From G965202665 sp965243835 (GTDB lineage: Bacteria > Actinomycetota > Acidimicrobiia > Spongiisociales > Spongiisociaceae), in the NCBI GenBank assembly GCA_965243835.1, contig OZ251578.1, forward strand, positions 1,736,001-1,800,000: 64,000 bases of DNA, read 5' to 3'. Made by a program: the position numbers and the translations under genes. Shown here in pieces: positions 44,480 through 52,565 of this stretch (the stretch's first letter is position 1; every line of letters begins with the position of its first letter). The notes under the pieces are model-generated. The model did no database searches, was not told the origin of the DNA, and saw only the letters and a program-made list of their open reading frames with translations.

Positions 44480-45560
44480 ACCGGCCCCCGGCCCGTTGCG
44501 ACCGACCCCCGAAACCCGACCCGACCGGAAAAATTTCGCGGACGAAACCACCCGCCCGCCCCCCTCCCTCCCGCCCTTAATATACCCAAAAAATCACAAC
44601 CAAACAAGAGGGTCTTTTCCCGAGAACGACGAAACACCAGGTCAAAGACACAATTAACGCTAAAAAATCTTACGCGAAGCCGAACGGACGGAACAATCCC
44701 GACAACGGGGCCGCGGCGAAGGCATCTCGGCGGCACCCCGATTGCTTCCGCCCAAACCGGGCATCCCGACAATGGGAGCGCAGGAGCACCCCGGCATAGA
44801 GGGGCGAAGGCGTTATAACCCAATCACCAAAACGCGAATCGTCCCAACAACCCCAAGTCGCCGGCCAGCGGGAACGATGACCATCCCCAGCGGGAAACAC
44901 TGCGCGCCGTCCCCGGGTAACCGGCCCTGCCCCTGTTGCGGCCAACCCGCAGAACAACCCGACCGAAAAAATTTTCGCGGACGAAACCTCCCACCCGCCC
45001 GCCCCCCTCCCTCCCGCCCTTAATATACCCAACATTCTGAAACTAAACAAGGGGGTCTTTTCGCGAGAACGACGAAACACCAGGTCAAAGGCACAATTGA
45101 CGCTAAAAAATCTTACGCGAAACCGAACGGACGGAACAATCCCGACAACGGGGGCGCGGCGAAGGCATCTCGGCGGCACCCCGATTGCTTCCGCCCAAAC
45201 CGGGCAACCCGACAACGGGCGACCGCGCACCGGAGCACCGGAGCGGCCCGGATAGAGGCGAGGCGTTGTAACCCAATCGCCAAACGCGAATCGTCCCGTC
45301 CCAACAACCCCAAGTCGCCGGCCAGCGGGAAACAATGCGCGCCGTCCCCGGTTAACCGGCCCTGCCCCTGTTGCGGCCAACCCGCAGAACAACCCGCCGA
45401 AAAATTTTCGCGGACGAAACCGCCCACCCGCCCGCCCCCCTCCCTCCCGCCCTTAATATACCCAACATTCTGAAACTAAACAAGGGGGTCTTTTCGCGAG
45501 GATCGCGAAATGCCGGGTCAAACGCATAATTTGTGCTTAATGAATTTTTCGCGAGGTCGG
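44480..45560. repeat. Two and a half tandem units of about 440 bp upstream of tRNA-Val
   Basis: Blocks with CCCGCCCTTAATATACCC, a GGTCTTTTC-CGAGAACGACGAAA segment and GCATCTCGGCGGCACCCC recur at about 44570-44830, 45010-45260 and (start only) 45440-45560. The last block runs into the tRNA promoter. Segments such as GGCGTTGTAACCCAATC may be decayed tRNA starts (compare GGCGTTTAGCTCAGTC). The strand is A/C-rich. Open frames here are on the minus strand and carry no domain. Confidence 0.75.
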
Positions 45561-45608
45561 ATGCGGGTCAAACGGGCGACGGGGGCGGCGGGACGGCCTG
45601 TGCGTTGC

Positions 45609-45614
45609 TAGAGT
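45609..45614 (+). promoter_or_regulatory. -10-like box of tRNA-Val
   Basis: TAGAGT lies 10 nt before the tRNA 5' end, in the position expected of a -10 element. Confidence 0.4.
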
Positions 45615-45624
45615 GGAGGGGGCG

Positions 45625-45698
45625 GGGCGTTTAGCTCAGTCAGGGAGAGCGCTTCCCTTACAAGGAAGAGGTCGGCGGTTCGAACCCGTCAACGCCCA
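45625..45698 (+). tRNA. tRNA-Val (anticodon TAC)
   Basis: The cloverleaf folds fully: acceptor GGGCGTT pairs with AACGCCC, D arm GCTC/GAGC, anticodon stem CTTCC/GGAAG with loop CTTACAA (anticodon TAC), and T arm with TTCGAAC between GGCGG and CCGTC (four of five pairs are Watson-Crick; the other is G-T). Discriminator A follows; the CCA end is not encoded. Confidence 0.95.
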
Positions 45699-45801
45699 CT
45701 CTTTCCCTCGTCCGCGTTCGCCGGTCCGCGCCGGCGGGTCCGGTTGCGGGGGGAGCTGGGGAAACGCATGAAATAGAAACTTCTTTAGAAGGAGTCGTCC
45801 G

Positions 45802-46749
45802 ATGCCCGTTAATCCTTATCGCTCCACCGGCTCCGTTGCGGCGCGTCCGGCGCGGTTGCGCCGTTCCTGCCTGGCGGTGCCCGGCTCCAATCCCCGGATG
45901 ATGGAAAAAGCCGCCGCCGTCGACACCGACCAGCTGTTCCTGGACCTGGAGGACGCGGTGGCCCCCGCCGAGAAAGTGAACGCCCGGCGCCTGGTGGCGG
46001 AAGCGTTGCGCACCGTGGACTACGGGGACACGGTAGTGACGGTGCGGGTCAACGACGCCACCACCCGCTGGCAGTACGGGGACATCATCGAAATAGTCTC
46101 CGGCGGGTGGGAGCGGTTGGACTGCCTGATGATACCCAAAGTGCAGGACGCGGGGCAGATGTGGTTCGTGGAGAATCTGCTCACCCAACTGGAAGAAGAC
46201 TTGGGCATCGGGAAGCGAATCGGGTTGGAAGTGCAAATCGAAACCGGAACCGGCTCCGTCAACATGACCGAAATCGCAACCGTGACCGACCGGATCGAAA
46301 CCCTCATTTTCGGACCGGGCGACTATTCGGCCAACCAGGGGATATGGCAGGATTCGGTGGGAATGGTGGAACCCGGCTACCCCGGCCACCAGTGGCATTA
46401 CATTCTGGCCCAGATCGTCAACAACGCCCGGGCGGCGGGGTGCGACGCCATCGACGGGCCGTTCGGGGACTACGGGGACCCGGACGGTTTCCGGGAGTCG
46501 GCCCGGCGGGCCAAACTGCTGGGGGTGGACGGCAAATGGTGCATCCATCCTTCGCAGGTTCCCCTCGCCAACGAGGTCTTCACTCCCACCGCCGGGGAAC
46601 AGGCGGCCGCGCAACGGGTGCTGGCGGCCTATGCGGAGGCGTTGGCCGCCGGGCGGGGGGCGGCCAGCCTGGACGGGAAACTGATCGACGAGGCCTCCCG
46701 CAAGATGGCGGAGAAACTGGTCGCCAAAGGACGCTCGGCGCGGGGCTGA
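45802..46749 (+). CDS. HpcH/HpaI aldolase / citrate lyase beta subunit-like protein (malyl-CoA lyase family)
   Basis: A 315-residue CitE-like enzyme: RSCLAVPGSNPRMMEKA, the DLEDAVAP metal and CoA site, VRVNDATTRW, MIPKVQDA, LEVQIETGTGSVNM and the WCIHPSQVPLANEVFTP C-terminal substrate loop. Closest in pattern to malyl-CoA/beta-methylmalyl-CoA lyases, which cleave L-malyl-CoA to acetyl-CoA and glyoxylate. A good AGAAGGAG ribosome binding site precedes the ATG. Confidence 0.85.
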   Translation: MPVNPYRSTGSVAARPARLRRSCLAVPGSNPRMMEKAAAVDTDQLFLDLEDAVAPAEKVNARRLVAEALRTVDYGDTVVTVRVNDATTRWQYGDIIEIVSGGWERLDCLMIPKVQDAGQMWFVENLLTQLEEDLGIGKRIGLEVQIETGTGSVNMTEIATVTDRIETLIFGPGDYSANQGIWQDSVGMVEPGYPGHQWHYILAQIVNNARAAGCDAIDGPFGDYGDPDGFRESARRAKLLGVDGKWCIHPSQVPLANEVFTPTAGEQAAAQRVLAAYAEALAAGRGAASLDGKLIDEASRKMAEKLVAKGRSARG

Positions 46750-46768
46750 GGGGCGGGCCGGAAACCGG

Positions 46769-47179
46769 ATGGAACGGGAGAAAATCGACCGGCGGTTGCG
46801 GGAAGCCCGCCGGGCGGTGCTGGGCACCGCGGACGAGGAGGGGCGGCCGCATCTGGTTCCCATCGTGTTCGCCTACTGGCGGGACGGCCTGTACACGGCG
46901 GTGGACGGCAAGCCCAAAACCACCCTCCGTCTGCGCCGTCTGGACAACATCGCCGCCAACCCGCGGGTCTCGGTTCTGATCGACCGCTATGAGGACGACT
47001 GGTCCCGTCTGTGGTGGATCCGGGCGGACGGAGAGGCCGTCATCCGGACATGGGCGAACATCCCGGCCGGGGCCCGCCAAGCCCTGGTCGGCAAATACCC
47101 GGACTATGCGCAGGCGCCCCCGCCGGGCCCGGTCATCATGGTCGTCATCGACCGGATCGCTTCCTGGTCGGCGACGTGA
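46769..47179 (+). CDS. PPOX-class putative F420-dependent flavin-fold enzyme (Rv0121-like)
   Basis: A 136-residue split-barrel protein: VLGTADEEGRPHLVPIVFAYWRDGLYTAVD (in part), RRLDNIAANPRVSVLIDRYEDDW and LWWIRADGEAVI, matching the TIGR03668 family. Cofactor F420 is inferred from the family. It follows the CitE-like gene by 19 bp and may share its transcript. Confidence 0.85.
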   Translation: MEREKIDRRLREARRAVLGTADEEGRPHLVPIVFAYWRDGLYTAVDGKPKTTLRLRRLDNIAANPRVSVLIDRYEDDWSRLWWIRADGEAVIRTWANIPAGARQALVGKYPDYAQAPPPGPVIMVVIDRIASWSAT

Positions 47180-47316
47180 GGGGGCTCCGCCGGCGGCGAT
47201 AGCGTGCCGGAGGGGGCGGAGGGCGTTTTGAATTACACGTATGAAATACCCGGAGGGCGCGCCGCGCGGTCGTAGGGTGGAGCGTTCTTACTTCCCCAAG
47301 AACGAGGTTCCGCCCT

Positions 47317-47577
47317 ATGACCAACCTAAACCCATCCGCGGACGAACGCGAACGCGACCGGTTCTTCTTGGAACGGCTCCGCACCGCCCTGGTTCTGCTC
47401 AAGCCGTTGGAACGGGAAATCATCACCGCCCGGCACGGATTGGACGACCAACCACCCCAGCCCTTGGGCGAGATCGCCCACCGGCACGGGCTGTCCCCCT
47501 CCGAAACCCTGGAAGTGGAGGAGCAGGGGCTCGCCAAACTCCGCCATCCCGCCATGGCCCACTACCTGCGCACATGA
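47317..47577 (+). CDS. Stand-alone sigma-70 region 4-like protein
   Basis: An 86-residue protein that closely resembles region 4 of primary sigma factors: LKPLEREIITARHGLDDQ, then QPLGEIAHRHGLSPSETLEVEEQGLAKLRHP (helix-turn-helix, in part). Regions 1-3 are absent. It could bind -35 DNA or the RNA polymerase flap without supporting initiation by itself. The ATG is preceded by a GAACGAGGTTCC palindrome-like stretch. Ends 26 bp before the stop of zwf (convergent). Confidence 0.75.
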   Translation: MTNLNPSADERERDRFFLERLRTALVLLKPLEREIITARHGLDDQPPQPLGEIAHRHGLSPSETLEVEEQGLAKLRHPAMAHYLRT

Positions 47578-47602
47578 CAACCAACCCCGGGCGGGCCCGC
47601 CG

Positions 47603-49081
47603 TCAGCCGGGGGCCAACGTCCAGCCCCGGGGATGGGCGGCGACCAGCCGCTCCGCCGACTCCGGCCCCCACGATCCGGCCCGGTAAGGCTCGGGTCGGC
47701 CCTGCGCCCGCAGCGCCGGCGCGTAAAACCGCCACGCCTCCTCCACCTCGTCCCCCCGCACGAACAGGGTCCGGTCGTCGCACATTACGTCGTGGAGCAG
47801 TGTCTCGTAGGCGTCCGGCAACCGGCCGAACATGTCCTCGTAGTCGAAAGTGAACGGCTGGGCGGCCAGACGCGGGGCTTCCACGGGAACCTGCACGTCG
47901 AACAGCAGGTCGAATCCTTCGTCGGGTTGCAACCGGAAATAGAGGACGTTGCCCGGCGGGCGATCCCGGTCGTAACGTTTGAACAGCGACACCGGCGGCT
48001 CCCGGAAAGTGACCGCCACTTGGGTGAGGCGAGCGGGCAGGCGCTTGCCGGTGCGCAGGTAAAAGGGGACCCCCTGCCAGCGCCAGCTGTCGACGAACAC
48101 CCGCAGGGCGGCGTAGGTTTCAGTCGTCGAATCCGCCGCCACCCCCGGCTCTTCCAGGTATCCGGGCGCCGGGCTCCCGTCGACCGTCCCCGCCGCGTAC
48201 TGGCCGAGGACCGCATCCTCCGGGCGCAGGGCCCGCAGGGACTGCAGCACTTTCACTTTCTCGTCCCGGACGGCTTCCGCTTCGAAAGAGGGGGGCGGTT
48301 CCATCGCCACCAGGCTCAGGACCTGCGTGGCGTGGTTCTGAATGACGTCCCGCACCGCCCCCGACCGGTCGTAGTAGCCGGCCCGGGAGCCGATGCCGTC
48401 CCGTTCGGCCACCGTGATCTGAACGTTGTCGATGCGGTCCCGGTTCCAAACCGACTCGAACACCGGGTTGGCGAAGCGGAACACCAGCAGGTTCTGGACG
48501 GTGGCCTTGCCCAGGTAATGGTCGATGCGGAAGATGCGGCTTTCGTCGAAATAGCGGTGCAGGACGCGGTTCAACTCCCGGGCCGATTCCAGGTCGGAAC
48601 CGAAAGGTTTTTCCACCACCAGCCGGGTCCAGCCCGAACTGCGGTGCAATCCCGCCTCCCCCAGGGCCCGCACCGCGGCGGGCACCACCTGCGGGTGCAC
48701 CGCCAGGTAGAAGACGCGGTTGCCGCCCAGCCCGTGTTCCCGCTCCAAGGCGGGTATGCGCTCCGCCAAAGCCCGGTAGGAGCCGGGGTCTTCCCCGACC
48801 GGCTGGTAATAAAGCATGCGGTCGCACCACCGGTCCCGGACTTGGGCGTCCTCCGGGAAGGCTTCGGCCAGAGCGGCGCGGGACAGTTCCCGAAACTCCC
48901 GGTCGGTCAGGGGGGAGCGGGCCGCCCCCAGCACCGCGCACCGGTCTTGGAGCCCCGCCTCCCGCACCAGATGGTAAAGAGCGGGGAGCAACTTGCGGCG
49001 GAACAGGTCGCCGGTGGCCCCGAACACCGTCAACAAATGGCTTTCCGCCCGCCCCCCGCCCGCCGTCGCCGGAAACATCAC
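47603..49081 (-). CDS. zwf: Glucose-6-phosphate 1-dehydrogenase
   Basis: A 492-residue enzyme of the oxidative pentose phosphate pathway. NADP-binding VFGATGDLFRRKLLPALYHL, the catalytic RIDHYLGKATVQNL and VVEKPFGSDLESA are present. A Met-Met start. Upstream DNA consists of repeated pgi 3' ends, with a remnant of the zwf 5' end itself near 49520-49566. pgi lies further upstream on the same strand. Confidence 0.96.
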   Translation of the reverse strand: MMFPATAGGGRAESHLLTVFGATGDLFRRKLLPALYHLVREAGLQDRCAVLGAARSPLTDREFRELSRAALAEAFPEDAQVRDRWCDRMLYYQPVGEDPGSYRALAERIPALEREHGLGGNRVFYLAVHPQVVPAAVRALGEAGLHRSSGWTRLVVEKPFGSDLESARELNRVLHRYFDESRIFRIDHYLGKATVQNLLVFRFANPVFESVWNRDRIDNVQITVAERDGIGSRAGYYDRSGAVRDVIQNHATQVLSLVAMEPPPSFEAEAVRDEKVKVLQSLRALRPEDAVLGQYAAGTVDGSPAPGYLEEPGVAADSTTETYAALRVFVDSWRWQGVPFYLRTGKRLPARLTQVAVTFREPPVSLFKRYDRDRPPGNVLYFRLQPDEGFDLLFDVQVPVEAPRLAAQPFTFDYEDMFGRLPDAYETLLHDVMCDDRTLFVRGDEVEEAWRFYAPALRAQGRPEPYRAGSWGPESAERLVAAHPRGWTLAPG

Positions 49082-50189
49082 CTACCCCCTGCGACCGCCG
49101 CCAGCGACGCTCGCCGCCCCGGCCGACTTGGGGGGTTGTCCGCCGACGGCATTAAACCCGGCCACCGGACCCTCCCCGACATCCACCCGCCGCCCCCGAC
49201 CGACGAGAGCCTGACAAATAGCCTTCGGTCCAGGCGGCGAACACCCGACCGAAAGTGAAACCGGTTCCCGGAACCGGGCAGGCCCGCCCCGACCCGCAAC
49301 CTCCAAAAACAACCCATCGTCGCCCCCACCCCCGCGCAACCGGCCCACGGACGCCGAAAACGACGAAACCGACCGCGAACGCCATCCGACAAGACATCCC
49401 GCAACGAAATTAAACACCGCGCACTCCCCCGGCCAAACCCGCGCCCCGACGACCGGACCCTCCCCGACGCCCACCCATAACACCTGCCGCCCCCGGCCCG
49501 AGCAGGAAGCGCCTCGCAACGAAACAGGTCGCCGGTGGCCCCGAACACCGCCGACAAATGACCTTCCACCCATCCCTACACCCACCGCCGGAAACATCCC
49601 CGCCAACGGCCAAGCCCGGCAAAGACCGGACCCCGGCCGCCGGGTCCTCCCCGACATCCACCCGCCGCCGACGACCGACGAGAGCCTGACAAACACCCTC
49701 CGGCCCGGGCGGCGAACAACCGACCGCAAGCGAAACCGGTTCCCGGAACAGACAGGCCCACCCCGCCCCGACCCGCAACCTCCAAAAACAAACCATCGTC
49801 GCCCCCGCCCCCGCGCAACCAGCCAACGGGCCGACAACGAAGGCCGAAACCGACCGCGAACGCCATCCGACAAGACATCCCGCAACGACATTAAACACCG
49901 CGCACTCCCCCGGCCAAACCCGCAAGACCCGCACCCCGACCCACCGGACGCTCCCCGACGCCCGCCGCCCCCGGCCCGAGCAAGAAACGCCTCGGGGCAC
50001 CCGAGCGGCGAACACCCGACCGAAAGCGAAACCGGTTCCCGGAACAGACAAGGCCCGCCCCGACCCGACCCGCAACCTCCAGAAACAGTCCGTTGCCGCC
50101 CCCGCCCCTGCGCAACCGGCCAACGGATGCCATAAGCGAAGGCCGAAACCGACTGCGACCGCTGTCCGATAAAAGGCCTCGCAACGAAA
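49082..50189 (-). pseudogene. Array of decayed pgi 3' ends with a zwf 5' remnant
   Basis: About five copies of the last 60-90 codons of pgi, recognised by sequences related to GGDYQALIGRGRRVLRVDVGED and GQLHKGGADNGMFLQIVDRGG (part), near 49150-49380, 49440-49500, 49635-49870, 49930-50000 and 50040-50190. A copy of the zwf start (FGATGDLFR) sits at 49520-49566. Most differences from intact pgi are G to A or T to C on the + strand. Arranged as tandem units with a shared ATTAAACACCGCGC spacer. Confidence 0.8.
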
Positions 50190-50774
50190 TTAAACACCGC
50201 GCGCTCCGCCGGCCAAGCCTGATAAGGTCCCCGCGGCGGTCACCGGATCCTCCCCTGCATACGCCCGCAATGCCCGCCGTTCCCGAACGAGGAGAGCCTG
50301 ATAATCGCCTCCGGCCGGGGCGGAGTCGCTTCCGTTATCCTCCGTCCTACGCTCCCCGTCTTGAATCAGCCAGGCGATCTGTTCTGCGTTCAAAGTAGGC
50401 GGAGCCAACTGCGAGGCAAACGATTTCCAAGGATGCTTGCCCGGATTTTTGTTGGGCACGTTCTTCACGAAGGTCAGTTGCAGATGCCAGCCCGGTTCCA
50501 ACCCGGAGCGGATGCAACGTTCCACTTCGGTGCGCAGCGCCTTCTTCTCCAAGCTGATCCTCCGGTAGGGGCCGTGGCCGCCTTCGCTCTGGTTCGGAAC
50601 CGTGGGATCGTAAATCTGAACCAAACCGACCGGCTTCCCGGCGGCGGCAAGAGCGCCGCTCTCCAGGTTGATGAAGGTCACAACGCCTACCACCGTAAAG
50701 CCGGGCTCCGGCCACTTGACGCAACGGCCCCGCAAAACGCCCCGCGCGCCTTCTGCCAAATTGAGGTGCGTCAT
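50190..50774 (-). CDS. Unknown protein whose C-terminus is a captured pgi tail
   Basis: A 194-residue frame. Residues 1-150 are unfamiliar (VKWPEPGFTVVGVVTFINLE, LQIYDPTVPNQSEGGHGPYRR in part, WHLQLTFVKNVPNKNPGKHPW). The last about 40 residues, GGDYQALLVRERRALRAYAGED onwards, match the C-terminus of the adjacent pgi (GGDYQALIGRGRRVLRVDVGED). So the gene appears inserted into, or fused with, a duplicated pgi end. An ATG with AGAAAAGG-like sequence upstream. Could be functional since base composition is less skewed than the array around it. Confidence 0.6.
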   Translation of the reverse strand: MTHLNLAEGARGVLRGRCVKWPEPGFTVVGVVTFINLESGALAAAGKPVGLVQIYDPTVPNQSEGGHGPYRRISLEKKALRTEVERCIRSGLEPGWHLQLTFVKNVPNKNPGKHPWKSFASQLAPPTLNAEQIAWLIQDGERRTEDNGSDSAPAGGDYQALLVRERRALRAYAGEDPVTAAGTLSGLAGGARGV

Positions 50775-50841
50775 TGCCTTTTCTTCTTTCTCCTCCGCCG
50801 CCCGCCCGATTTGGGGGGGTCCACCGACGGCGCCGACGGCA

Positions 50842-52488
50842 TTAAGCGCCGCCCCGGGCCAAGTCCAGCAAGGCCCGCACCCCGGCCGCCGGGTCCTCCC
50901 CGACGTCCACCCGCAACACCCGCCGTCCCCGGCCGATGAGGGCCTGGTAGTCGCCTCCGGCCTGGGCGGCGATCAACCGACCGAAAGTGAAATCGGTTTC
51001 CGGAACGGGCAGGTCCGGGCCGCCCCGGTCCACGATCTGCAGAAACATCCCGTTGTCGGCCCCGCCCTTGTGCAACTGGCCGGTGGAATGCAAAAAACGG
51101 GGGCCGAAGCCGACGGTGACCGCCGTCCGGTGGGCGTCCCGCAGGGCGCGGCGCAGTTCCGCCAGGAGCGGGGAGGCCGGGCCGTCCATCGGCAGGTAAG
51201 CCTGGACGGCCAGGTAATCGCCGGGGCGGAGGCCGGCCAGCCATTCCCCCCAGGCGGCGGCCAAAAGCGGGGGGCGGGCGGCGTCCGTCGCCTCCGGCAA
51301 CGGTGGCCCCTCCCCGGACATGGCCCGGTTGGCCAAGTCTTTGGCCACTTGCACGTCCGGCTGGTCGAACGGGTTGATCCCCAACACCGCCCCGGCGGCG
51401 GCCGTCGCCATCTCGCTCCGGTACAACTCCCCTCCCAAGTCATAGGGGTCGTCCGCCGTGATGCGCACAATGGGATGGCCGACGGCCTGCAGGGCTTCCA
51501 AAGCGGCCGGGACGCCGGCCGGGTCGTCGTCGGCCAACGCCAGGTGAATGAACAGCCGGTCCGGGCCGTAGGAGTCGGGACCGCCTACCGGTTCGTCGGT
51601 CACCGGAACCAAACCGGTTCCCCGTTTGCCGGTGCTTTCCGCCAGCAACTGCTCCGCCCACGCTCCGTAGGCGGCCAGGGAGGGGGAGGTCAGGAAAGTG
51701 ATCTTGTCCCGGCCGGCCCGGGCGGCCTCCCCCATCACCGCCCCCAGTTTCAGGCCCGGATTGTCCGGCGGGGGACGGTGCGGGCCGCATTCTTCCATCA
51801 TCTCCGCCGCCCCGGACAGCAGACGGGCGGCGTCCATTCCCAGCAGGGCGGCCGGAACCAGCCCGAAGGCGGTCAGGGCCGAATAGCGCCCGCCCACCTC
51901 GGGCGGAGCCCGGAACACCCGGCGAAACCCCCGCTCTTCGGCCAGGGATTCCAAACCGGAACCGGGATCGGTTATCGCGGCGAACCGGCTCCCCGGCTGG
52001 GCCGCAACCCGTCCGACCTGCTCCCAGAAGTACCGGAACAGGGACAGGGTTTCCAGGGTGCCCCCCGATTTGGAGGACACCAAAAAGAGGGCGCGCTCCG
52101 GATCCAGGCGGGCCCCGGCCTCCCGCACCGCCGCCGGGTGGGTGCTGTCCAAAACCGTCACATCCGGATAACCGGGAGCGGACCCGAATATTTCCCGAAA
52201 CACTTCCGGGGCCAGGCTGGAGCCGCCCATCCCCAACAGGACCACCCGGTCGCACCATGGGCGAACCTCCTCGGCGAAGGCCCGCCACTCCGGCAGGGTT
52301 GCGGCGGCTACGGCCGGGGCCCGCAACCAGCCCAACCGGTCGGTCAGTTCGGGGACGGGCTCCGCCGACCACAGGGCGTGGTCGCCTTCCCACAGCCGGG
52401 TTCCGAAATCGGCCCGCTCCCAAGCCCGCAGGCGCTCTGCGACCGGCTCGGCCAAATCCGCCAACGCATAGGAAACGGTCGCGCTCAT
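50842..52488 (-). CDS. pgi: Glucose-6-phosphate isomerase
   Basis: A 548-residue isomerase of the large actinobacterial type. Sugar-isomerase motifs VVLLGMGGSSLAPEVFREIF, FLVSSKSGGTLETLSLFRYF and the C-terminal FLHSTGQLHKGG are intact. The open frame extends 106 codons further upstream, but that stretch is decayed ridA-array sequence, so the ATG at 52488 is used. Follows upstream ridA units on the same strand and precedes the pgi-end array. Confidence 0.93.
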   Translation of the reverse strand: MSATVSYALADLAEPVAERLRAWERADFGTRLWEGDHALWSAEPVPELTDRLGWLRAPAVAAATLPEWRAFAEEVRPWCDRVVLLGMGGSSLAPEVFREIFGSAPGYPDVTVLDSTHPAAVREAGARLDPERALFLVSSKSGGTLETLSLFRYFWEQVGRVAAQPGSRFAAITDPGSGLESLAEERGFRRVFRAPPEVGGRYSALTAFGLVPAALLGMDAARLLSGAAEMMEECGPHRPPPDNPGLKLGAVMGEAARAGRDKITFLTSPSLAAYGAWAEQLLAESTGKRGTGLVPVTDEPVGGPDSYGPDRLFIHLALADDDPAGVPAALEALQAVGHPIVRITADDPYDLGGELYRSEMATAAAGAVLGINPFDQPDVQVAKDLANRAMSGEGPPLPEATDAARPPLLAAAWGEWLAGLRPGDYLAVQAYLPMDGPASPLLAELRRALRDAHRTAVTVGFGPRFLHSTGQLHKGGADNGMFLQIVDRGGPDLPVPETDFTFGRLIAAQAGGDYQALIGRGRRVLRVDVGEDPAAGVRALLDLARGGA

Positions 52489-52565
52489 AACGTTAATGCT
52501 CCATTCATAAGGGGGCGTTTGCTCCTGCTTTCCCGTTTTCGCACCGGGACCTACCCCGGACTTTA

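Noticed and set aside
44461..45427. Minus-strand open frames of 104-240 residues in the tRNA upstream repeats
   Set aside because: They are generated by the repeat units, end and start within them, and show no recognisable domain.
49082..50197. Long Arg/Gly-rich minus-strand open frames (up to 371 residues) upstream of zwf
   Set aside because: They read through decayed pgi ends in shifting frames; fragments match pgi codons only piecewise.
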